A DNA stretch of 10,682 bases. Origin: Eubacteriaceae bacterium UBA4266 (GTDB taxonomy: Bacteria; Bacillota; Clostridia; Eubacteriales; Eubacteriaceae). The DNA is taken from the NCBI GenBank assembly GCA_002396065.1, contig DGWE01000095.1:1-10682 (forward strand), given 5' to 3'. The translations under genes were made by a program, and so were the position numbers. Under the pieces are notes generated by a model. That model was not told the origin of the DNA. It saw nothing but the letters and a program-made list of their open reading frames with translations, and did no database searches. This document shows, piece by piece, positions 5,033 to 10,682 of this stretch (positions are counted from its first letter, which is position 1; each line of letters opens with the position of its first letter).

Positions 5033-6583
5033 TTACGCGTCTTCACTGTCGGACAGGGCTTCGCGCTGTTCAACCAGCACCTTTTTGCCGTAGCAGGCAA
5101 AGGTGGCTTCGACGCGTTCGGCGTCGGGCTTCTTTGTGAACAGCGAGACGACGGGCACGATCACGAGGCCAGCGACCATGCAGAAAGCACCAGCGTTGAT
5201 CGGCGACTGGAGCACCGTCGGCAGGTGGGCGCCGGAAAACAGATCGACAAGCATAAAGCAGACCGCGAAAATGAAGCTGCACCAGCAGCCCGCGGCGGTG
5301 GTGCCTTTCCAATACAGGCTGTAGAGGAAGGGCGCTAAAAAGGCGCCGGCCATCGCGCCCCAGGAAATGCCCATCAGCTGCGCGATGAAGGTCACGTTCG
5401 AGTGGTACTGAATCAGCGCGATGACGACGGAGATCGCGATAAAGACGACGATTAAGACGCGCATAATGGCGACGAGGGTGTCGTCGTTCATGTGCTTTTT
5501 GGACTGACCGCGGATCAAATCCAGGGTGATTGTCGAGCTGGAGGTCAGCACGAGGGAAGACAGCGTCGACATCGACGCCGACAGAACGAGCACGATGACC
5601 ACGCCGATGAGAAGATCCGGCAGGCCTGAGATCATCGTCGGGACGATCGCGTCGTAGCCGTCCTTGACCACGTCAATCTGTCCCGCAAACAAGCGGCCGA
5701 AGCTGCCGAGAAAATAGCAGCCGCCGGCGACGATGAACGCGAAGATTGTCGAGACGACAGTGCCGGTGTCGATGGATTTTTCGCTCTTAATGGCGTAAAA
5801 TTTCTGCACCATCTGCGGCAGCCCCCAGGTCCCCAGGGAGGTCAGCAGGACGACCCCGAGCAGGTTCAGCGGATCGGGCCCAAAGAAGGACGCGAAGACG
5901 CCGGGGGTCTTGGAAATCGTCGGGTCGCTGACCCGGGCCATTTTGTCCAGCGCTGCCATGAAGCCGCCCTTGCTGGCGAGCACCGCGGCGATGACCGCGA
6001 CAATGCCGACCAGCATGATCAGTCCCTGAATGAAGTCGTTGATCGCCGTCGCCATGTAGCCGCCGGCGATGACGTAAACGCCGGTTAAAATCGCCATGAC
6101 GATGACGCAGACGCTGTAGTCGATGTGGAAAGCCATGCCGAAAAGACGGGACAGCCCGTTGTAGAGGGACGCCGTGTACGGGATCATGAAGATAAAGGTG
6201 ATGACCGACGCGGCGATTTTCAGCGCGTCGCTGTCGAAGCGCTTGCCGAAAAAGTCAGGCATTGTCGCGGAGTTGAGGTGCTGGGTCATGATGCGGGTGC
6301 GGCGGCCCAAAACTGTCCAGGCGAGAAAGGAGCCGAGCAGCGCGTTGCCGATTCCGGCCCAGGTGGCGGCGATACCGTATTTCCATCCGAACTGACCGGC
6401 GTAGCCGACGAAAACGACCGCAGAGAAATAGGAAGTCCCGTAGGCGAAGGCTGTGAGCCAGGGCCCGACGCTGCGCCCCCCGAGGACGAAGCCGTTGACA
6501 TCCGTCGCGCGCTTTCTGCAGTAGAAGCCGATCGCGAGCATGACGGCAAAGAAAATGAGAACCAGTGCAATTTTAATAGCCAT
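5033..6583 (-). CDS. Sodium:solute symporter (SSS/SSF family)
   Basis: This 516-aa, highly hydrophobic multi-helix protein, with a predicted SSS topology of about 13 segments, would import a small solute with Na+. Features of the family: the TM6-region motif GVYVIAGGYMATAINDFIQG (about 168-187) and the TM8-region motif MSTLSSLVLTSSSTITLDLI (338-357). Ser339-Thr340 align with the Na+-binding Ser340-Thr341 of E. coli PutP. In the TM2 region (GTSYFSAVVFVG) no Asp corresponding to PutP Asp55 is seen, so proline is not an obvious substrate; the substrate is unknown. I chose the ATG at 6583 because AGGAG lies about 11 nt upstream and hydrophobic TM1 starts there; an in-frame ATG at 6688 would add 35 unlikely residues spanning the promoter. 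Single-gene transcript with its own promoter and downstream hairpin. Confidence 0.93.
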   Translation of the reverse strand: MAIKIALVLIFFAVMLAIGFYCRKRATDVNGFVLGGRSVGPWLTAFAYGTSYFSAVVFVGYAGQFGWKYGIAATWAGIGNALLGSFLAWTVLGRRTRIMTQHLNSATMPDFFGKRFDSDALKIAASVITFIFMIPYTASLYNGLSRLFGMAFHIDYSVCVIVMAILTGVYVIAGGYMATAINDFIQGLIMLVGIVAVIAAVLASKGGFMAALDKMARVSDPTISKTPGVFASFFGPDPLNLLGVVLLTSLGTWGLPQMVQKFYAIKSEKSIDTGTVVSTIFAFIVAGGCYFLGSFGRLFAGQIDVVKDGYDAIVPTMISGLPDLLIGVVIVLVLSASMSTLSSLVLTSSSTITLDLIRGQSKKHMNDDTLVAIMRVLIVVFIAISVVIALIQYHSNVTFIAQLMGISWGAMAGAFLAPFLYSLYWKGTTAAGCWCSFIFAVCFMLVDLFSGAHLPTVLQSPINAGAFCMVAGLVIVPVVSLFTKKPDAERVEATFACYGKKVLVEQREALSDSEDA

Positions 6584-6623
6584 AAAATCAATAACTCCTA
6601 AATTTAATAAATGATTAAGATTG

Positions 6624-6651
6624 ATTATAGCATAAAAGCAGAAATTCTCAA
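6624..6651 (-). promoter_or_regulatory. Promoter of the sodium:solute symporter gene
   Basis: On the minus strand TTGAGA (6646-6651), a 16-bp spacer and perfect TATAAT (6624-6629) with an upstream TGC (extended -10), about 40 nt before the chosen ATG. This placement argues against the longer ORF start at 6688, which lies upstream of the promoter. Confidence 0.75.
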
Positions 6652-6659
6652 AAAAAGAC

Positions 6660-6681
6660 AAAAAAATAAAGCCATGAGGCC
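6660..6681 (-). terminator. Weak candidate terminator after tRNA-Arg
   Basis: On the minus strand GCC-TCAT-GGC, extendable by a G-U pair to 4 bp, precedes TTTATTTTTTT. The stem is short, so termination may depend mostly on the long T tract. It lies 13 bases beyond the tRNA 3' end and before the symporter promoter. Confidence 0.4.
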
Positions 6682-6694
6682 AAAACAAAAAAAG

Positions 6695-6771
6695 TGGTGC
6701 GCCAAAAGGGATTCGAACCCCTGCCCTTTCGGTTCGTAGCCGAACGCTCTATCCAGCTGAGCTATTGGCGC
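6695..6771 (-). tRNA. tRNA-Arg (anticodon ACG), CCA encoded
   Basis: On the minus strand a complete 77-nt cloverleaf can be drawn: 7-bp acceptor GCGCCAA/TTGGCGC, D-arm GCTC/GAGC, anticodon stem TTCGG/CCGAA with loop CTACGAA giving anticodon ACG, 5-nt variable region, T-arm AGGGG/CCCTT with loop TTCGAAT, discriminator A, and genomically encoded CCA (6695-6697). ACG (edited to ICG by TadA) reads CGU, CGC and CGA arginine codons. No integrated element or duplicated tRNA 3' end is visible next to it. Confidence 0.97.
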
Positions 6772-6798
6772 ATCTGCTCTCAAAAAGCTTACTTGATT

Positions 6799-6826
6799 AT
6801 TATAGCAGTTCAAAAATAAAAATCAA
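6799..6826 (-). promoter_or_regulatory. Promoter of tRNA-Arg
   Basis: On the minus strand TTGATT (6821-6826), a 16-bp spacer and perfect TATAAT (6799-6804) with upstream TGC (extended -10), 27 bases before the mature tRNA 5' end. Confidence 0.75.
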
Positions 6827-6850
6827 GTCTTATTTAAAAAAATTCAAAGG

Positions 6851-6892
6851 AAATAAAAAACACCGGTTAAGCAGTCGAAACTGCAAAACCGG
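6851..6892 (-). terminator. UUCG-loop terminator of the membrane protein gene
   Basis: On the minus strand CCGGTT-TT-GCAGT-TTCG-ACTGC-TT-AACCGG folds into two perfect stems (6 and 5 bp) separated by a symmetric T-T internal loop and capped by a UUCG tetraloop, then TG and six T (plus-strand A run 6855-6860). It lies 29 bases after the stop codon of the 421-aa gene. Confidence 0.9.
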
Positions 6893-6921
6893 CGCCGTTG
6901 ATTTTAAAATGAATCGCAGGC

Positions 6922-8187
6922 TTATTCGTCGTCGTTGTCTCGGATGAACAGGCGCGAGGAACGGTTCGTGTAATGATGGGTTTTGGGCCGGCGCTTGCGC
7001 TGAGTGGCCCATTGCGGCGTTTCCGTATGAGAAGCGGCGTCGGCGGCAGAGGCCGAAGGCGTGTGGGTGCGCATCGCCGATTTTCGAGCCTTCAGCTGTG
7101 CGGTTCTTTTCGCTGATGCTTCAGCCTGACGGACTTTTCTCGGTTCCCATTTCGTGGTCGCGTCAGCAGCGGGCTGCGCAGTCTGGCGTGCCGGCTGTGC
7201 ATGACGGATTGGCTGAGTGTCAGCACGCCGCTTGCTTTCAGGCTGCTGGACGTGGACCCGCGGCTGTGCAGGCTTTCGGCGCTGTTCTGTGGCAGCCTGT
7301 CTTTGCGCTTGGATTGGTTTCGTATGATGCGATGGGGTGCGTTTGGCCTGGTGAGCCGGCGTTTCCCGTTTCACTTCGGTGAAGATCGGTTCGCGCTTTG
7401 GCTTTGGCTGACTCTGCGCAGTGGCGTGTTTTTCAGCTCTGCGGGGCTGAGCTGCACGTTTTTCAGCGGACTGTGCTGCGGTGCGCGATGTGCTGCGGCT
7501 GCGCTTTTCGAAATCTTCGGCCAGCACCTGTTTAGCTCTGGCCTTGGCCTGAGCTTGTTTCACGGCGTTGCGGGCCTCGTTTTGATCGATGACCTGAATC
7601 TTTGGATGGGCCTGAGTCTGGCGGCGCATCGTGCTGCGCTTGAGATGCGTGGTGTCGAGGGTGACTGTGCCCTGGTGCACTGTAGCTTGAGGCGTCGACG
7701 CGGGTTTCGCCTGCGGCTGGGTTTCAATTTCGACCATGTTGTCAGCGCCCTTCATCATGAAATGCATGATCGAACGGAACCAGATCGCGTCGATCTGAAC
7801 GAAGAGGCCGATGGCGAGGAGGCAGAACAGCCCAATGAGAAAATACATCGGGAAGGGCGCCTGTTGATTTTTGACGAGCATCAGAGAGCTCGAGGCGCCG
7901 AGCCACACGCCCTGAGCGGCGAGAATCACCGTTTCAAACATGCAGCTGCGGAAGAGCTCGTATTCCTTGCTCGCAAAAATGCCGATGAGCGCCGCGATCA
8001 GCGCGGCCGCCATCAAAGCAATCCACACGTAGGACAGAATGTGCTGATAGAGGGACGGCAGGTTGTTGTATTGATAAAAGCTGAGACCGAGGATGACGTA
8101 AACCGCGTCCATAATGAGACAGAAGATGCCAAGCCGTTTCCGAGGCTTGGACACGTAAGTCTTATTGGGTTTTTCCATGCGATTCAT
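6922..8187 (-). CDS. Four-helix membrane protein with long basic low-complexity tail
   Basis: I do not recognise this 421-aa protein. Residues 1-19 are basic (YVSKPRKRLG), then four hydrophobic segments follow at about 18-39, 50-72, 83-104 and 113-133. Residues from about 150 to the end form a hydrophilic tail of roughly 270 aa rich in Gln, Ala, Arg, Lys, Thr, Pro and His, with few acidic residues except the last few (RDNDDE). The positive-inside rule puts both ends in the cytoplasm, so the tail is a tethered, probably disordered polycation that might bind nucleic acid, membrane lipid or an acidic partner; that is inference. The start has GGAG 7 nt upstream and a good promoter. It is the gene after sbcC, 71 bp away and separately promoted. 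Long antisense ORFs here are codon-bias shadows. Reality as a gene is well supported by promoter, RBS, TM pattern and terminator; function is unknown. Confidence 0.85.
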   Translation of the reverse strand: MNRMEKPNKTYVSKPRKRLGIFCLIMDAVYVILGLSFYQYNNLPSLYQHILSYVWIALMAAALIAALIGIFASKEYELFRSCMFETVILAAQGVWLGASSSLMLVKNQQAPFPMYFLIGLFCLLAIGLFVQIDAIWFRSIMHFMMKGADNMVEIETQPQAKPASTPQATVHQGTVTLDTTHLKRSTMRRQTQAHPKIQVIDQNEARNAVKQAQAKARAKQVLAEDFEKRSRSTSRTAAQSAEKRAAQPRRAEKHATAQSQPKPKREPIFTEVKRETPAHQAKRTPSHHTKPIQAQRQAATEQRRKPAQPRVHVQQPESKRRADTQPIRHAQPARQTAQPAADATTKWEPRKVRQAEASAKRTAQLKARKSAMRTHTPSASAADAASHTETPQWATQRKRRPKTHHYTNRSSRLFIRDNDDE

Positions 8188-8217
8188 AAATACTCCAAAT
8201 TCTAGTTTAACAGAACT

Positions 8218-8246
8218 ATTATATAAAAATCAGATAAGCTTTGCAA
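8218..8246 (-). promoter_or_regulatory. Promoter of the basic-tail membrane protein gene
   Basis: On the minus strand TTGCAA (8241-8246), exactly 17 bp, and perfect TATAAT (8218-8223), about 30 nt before the ATG at 8187. It lies in the short gap after sbcC, so the gene can be expressed independently of the repair operon. Confidence 0.78.
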
Positions 8247-8258
8247 ATTCTTAAGACT

Positions 8259-10682
8259 TTACGCTTTAGCAGATACGACGTTGACGTAGGAGCCCCCCTC
8301 CGTTTTGCGCACGATGATCTTGTCGTCAACCAGATCCAGCAGCTCGCTGACGTGGGAGATGATGCCGATGACGCGGCCGTTGCGCTGCAGCCTGGCCAGG
8401 CAGTTCATCGCATTGTCCAGCGCGTCGGCGTCGAGGGTCGCGAAGCCCTCGTCGATAAACAGGGTATCCAGCTGGATACCGCCGCTTTCGCTCTGCACCC
8501 GATCCGAAAGGCCGAGGGCCATCGACAGCGCGGCCATGAAGGTTTCGCCGCCGGAAAGGGACGCGGCTGGCCGCTCTTTGCCGGTAAAATCGTCGTACAC
8601 CTGAATGGTGAGTCCCCGGCTGCTCTTGCCCTCGGGCTGATCGGCCAGGGTGAGGTGGTAGCGGGAGTCGGACATGTCCTCGAGGAAGGTGTTGGCCGAC
8701 AACAGGATGTCCTGGAGGTAGGCCGAGAGGATGTAGCGCTCGAAGCTGATCTTTGGGCAGTCCTTGACCTTTCCCTTGACGGTGTCGTAAAGATCGCAGG
8801 CAATCCGCTTTTGATGCTCGGCCACCTGCTGACGGGTCAATGTCTTGCGGATGCGCGCGATTTGATCGGTATTGGTCTTTACGCGGAGGGTCAGATCGGC
8901 AATGGCGTCGGACACGCGCTTGTGCCAGTATTTGTAGTGATCGAGCCGGGTCTGATTCTGGCTGAGATCGGGCATCGTCTTGCCCGCCAGCTCCTCTTCG
9001 ACGGCGTCGAGCCGGCTCTGAATGGTGTGGACGTTCTCGTCGTAGCGCGCGATTTTCTGCTCGGTGGACTGAATCTGATCCGTCAAGGTCTTGGTGTCGT
9101 GGGATTCGTACACCTGGAAGACCTCGCGGGTCAAACCGTTGACGGACAGCGCGTCGTTGAATTCCTGCTGGTCCTGTTCGAGGGCCGCTTTGGCTTGATG
9201 AGCCGCCTGCTCGAGCTGGGCGGTCGAGGCGGAGGCGCTGGCTAAATCCTTTTCGAGCTGCTGCTGCTTTTTCCTGAGGGTGTCCCGACGTCCGGCCGCG
9301 TCGTCGACCTGCTTTTGAAGGCCGGCAATTTCGGCGTCGAGCCGGGCTGCTCCGCCGTCCGCGGTCAATCCGGGCAGCACCGCGTCGATGTCGGCTTTAA
9401 GCTGATCGATGGCGCCGGTTTTCTGGTCGATTTGGCTTTGAAGGGCCGTCTGTTTGTCAGCGTCGTCTTGAGCCTGAGCCAGGATTTTTTCGTTCTGTGC
9501 GGCCGTTTTGGTCAGGGTGTCGAGTTGGCGCTCAATTTGGGTCAGGTTTTCCTGCAGCTTTTCCTGCGCGGATTGATTGGCTTGATTTTCTGCGCTCAGC
9601 CGTTTGTGTTCGTCGCGGATGGCGCCGCGCACAGCGTCCAGCTCGCCCTCGAGGAGGGGGGCCATCCACGGGTGGCGGGACGTCCGTTCGTCGAGGACCT
9701 GCCGGTCGGCAGTCAGCTCGCGGCTCAGCAGATCGATCTGTCCCTGGGCCGTGTCGGCAGCGCGCTGAGCCTCGGTCAGCTGCTCCCGGCACACCCGCAG
9801 GGCTTTGTCGGCGGCGTCCAGCTCGGTGTTTGGCGCGGGTGCAGGGTGGTGCACCGCGCCGCAGACCGGACAGGGCTCGCCGTCGGTCAGGGTCTGGGCC
9901 AGCCGTCCGGCGGCCGTCGCCTTGAGCTTATTTTCCAGCGATTCCGCCCGCAGCTTAAGCTTCGCGATTTCGGCGCTGCTGTTTTGACACAGCAGGCGGT
10001 TGGCGTCGACGGCTTTCTGCCGCTCGGCCATGCGGCTGCAGATAGTGCCGAGTTCTTTTAAATGCGTCAATCTTTCGCGCGTTTCGTTTTGGACGCTGCC
10101 TTTTTGGATCAGCTCGCCTTGTACATGGCTGCGTTTTTCGCTGAGGGCGTGGATTTGCTTTTGGCTCTCGGCCATCTGTGCCTCGAGGGCTTCGCGCTGC
10201 TGGCGCTGGGCGTCCAGCTGCTGCATTTGACGGCGGCAGGCTGCCAGCTCGCGGCTGGCGGCGGTGAGTTTCGCCAGGGTCGTCTTGGCGCCGGTGAGGC
10301 GGGAGAGCCGATCCTGCTTGGTCTTGAGGTCCTGAGCGTAGGCGTCGGAGCTGACGGTTTCGAGCTGCGGGCGCAGCGCTTCGATCTGCTGCTTGGTGTC
10401 AGCCTGCTTGGCCTTGATTTCAGCCAGAGCCTCCTGAGATTTGGCCTCGCGCTGCTGCTGGCGCATCAGATTTCGGTAAACCGGGAGAATCTGGAGCACT
10501 TTGCGGCTCAGTGCGACCCAGCGGCGGTTTTTTTCGATGGCGTCCTGCTGCTCTTCAAGGGCCTGCTGCTGCTGGAGCAGGTATTTTTTTTGATGAAAGC
10601 GCTCAATTAAGGCCTCGTCCTTTTCAATCTGCCGGTTGATGGTGTCGATGCGGCTGTCGAAATAGGCTTGTTCTTTTTCGAG
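8259..10682 (-). CDS. sbcC: Exonuclease subunit SbcC (Rad50-like), 5' end outside window
   Basis: The open frame runs uninterrupted from the right edge to the TAA at 8259, giving 807 residues of a protein usually about 1000-1050 aa. The missing N-terminal part should carry Walker A. SbcC is the SMC-like ATPase of the SbcCD (Mre11-Rad50) nuclease, which opens hairpin DNA and processes double-strand breaks. Long Gln/Ala/Leu/Lys-rich coiled coil flanks a zinc hook CPVC (codons 9861-9872, in GEPCPVCGAVHHP). Near the C-terminus are the ABC signature SLSGGE (8544-8561), the Walker B/D-loop TLFIDEGFATLD (about 8430-8468) and the H-loop region VIGIISHVSEL (about 8340-8370). An internal GTG at 10499 is not the true start, because coiled-coil sequence continues upstream of it. 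sbcD is expected upstream, beyond the window. No terminator is seen before the next gene's promoter. Confidence 0.96.
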   Translation of the reverse strand, partial: LEKEQAYFDSRIDTINRQIEKDEALIERFHQKKYLLQQQQALEEQQDAIEKNRRWVALSRKVLQILPVYRNLMRQQQREAKSQEALAEIKAKQADTKQQIEALRPQLETVSSDAYAQDLKTKQDRLSRLTGAKTTLAKLTAASRELAACRRQMQQLDAQRQQREALEAQMAESQKQIHALSEKRSHVQGELIQKGSVQNETRERLTHLKELGTICSRMAERQKAVDANRLLCQNSSAEIAKLKLRAESLENKLKATAAGRLAQTLTDGEPCPVCGAVHHPAPAPNTELDAADKALRVCREQLTEAQRAADTAQGQIDLLSRELTADRQVLDERTSRHPWMAPLLEGELDAVRGAIRDEHKRLSAENQANQSAQEKLQENLTQIERQLDTLTKTAAQNEKILAQAQDDADKQTALQSQIDQKTGAIDQLKADIDAVLPGLTADGGAARLDAEIAGLQKQVDDAAGRRDTLRKKQQQLEKDLASASASTAQLEQAAHQAKAALEQDQQEFNDALSVNGLTREVFQVYESHDTKTLTDQIQSTEQKIARYDENVHTIQSRLDAVEEELAGKTMPDLSQNQTRLDHYKYWHKRVSDAIADLTLRVKTNTDQIARIRKTLTRQQVAEHQKRIACDLYDTVKGKVKDCPKISFERYILSAYLQDILLSANTFLEDMSDSRYHLTLADQPEGKSSRGLTIQVYDDFTGKERPAASLSGGETFMAALSMALGLSDRVQSESGGIQLDTLFIDEGFATLDADALDNAMNCLARLQRNGRVIGIISHVSELLDLVDDKIIVRKTEGGSYVNVVSAKA

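Noticed and set aside
6584..6688. 35-residue N-terminal extension of the symporter from an ATG at 6688
   Set aside because: It would start upstream of the promoter, lacks an RBS, and the ATG at 6583 has AGGAG and begins TM1.
6695..6771. tRNA-Arg as an attachment site for an integrated element
   Set aside because: No integrase and no duplicated tRNA 3' segment are visible in the window.
6625..6813. 62-aa minus-strand ORF containing IAQLDRAFGYEPKGQG
   Set aside because: This is the well-known spurious translation of a tRNA gene; it spans tRNA-Arg(ACG).
7201..9245. Two long plus-strand ORFs of 334 aa (7201-8205 and 8241-9245)
   Set aside because: They are antisense to the membrane protein and sbcC, arise from GC-biased third positions, and lack RBS or recognisable domains.
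9315..10061. 248-aa plus-strand ORF antisense to sbcC
   Set aside because: Shadow of the sbcC coiled-coil coding sequence; repetitive composition, no support.

Overview
The window looks like chromosomal DNA from a Gram-positive, Firmicutes-type bacterium, probably a clostridial or Eubacteriaceae-like anaerobe. The reasons are canonical AGGAG-type ribosome binding sites, near-consensus sigma-A promoters (several with an extended TGnTATAAT -10), compact hairpin-plus-T-run terminators, and the gene families present. Most genes are GC-rich with strongly GC-biased third codon positions, which creates many long but spurious antisense ORFs. The taxonomic placement is inference. All full-size genes are on the minus strand.

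Layout, left to right. (1) 49-2077: a glyA-yigZ operon on the minus strand (serine hydroxymethyltransferase, then an IMPACT/YigZ protein, joined by a TGATG stop-start overlap), with a leader and candidate promoter on the right and a strong terminator on the left. (2) 2107-3772: a two-HKD-domain cardiolipin synthase with its own promoter and terminator. (3) 3803-4738: a divergent regulator pair. On the minus strand is a 142-aa XRE-family repressor; on the plus strand is a very small phage Cro-like HTH gene, frame-disrupted at a G6 tract. Between them lie the promoter of the repressor, a 20-bp inverted repeat over its -10, a TTGACA promoter candidate for the small gene, and a hexanucleotide microsatellite (six TAAAAA then five GAAAAA) ending just before the small gene's RBS. 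A clean terminator closes the small gene. (4) 4739-5032: AT-rich DNA without a convincing gene, holding an 18-bp palindrome and a long hairpin terminator. (5) 5033-6651: a sodium:solute symporter with its promoter. (6) 6660-6826: tRNA-Arg(ACG) with a good promoter. (7) 6851-8246: an unrecognised four-helix membrane protein with a very long, strongly basic Gln/Ala/Arg/Lys-rich cytoplasmic tail, with its own promoter and UUCG-loop terminator. (8) 8259-10682: the C-terminal four fifths or so of SbcC, running off the right edge.

The housekeeping parts (one-carbon metabolism, cardiolipin synthesis, solute uptake, tRNA, DNA repair) look ordinary. The most distinctive stretch is 4232-4740: a repressor/Cro-like switch without other phage genes, in which the small regulator carries two slippage-prone tracts, a hexanucleotide repeat in its leader and a G6 run at the exact point where its frame breaks. 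This could be a phase-variable regulatory switch, a decayed mobile-element immunity region, or a single-base sequencing error in the G run; the sequence alone cannot decide. The second most interesting item is the membrane protein with the basic tail.
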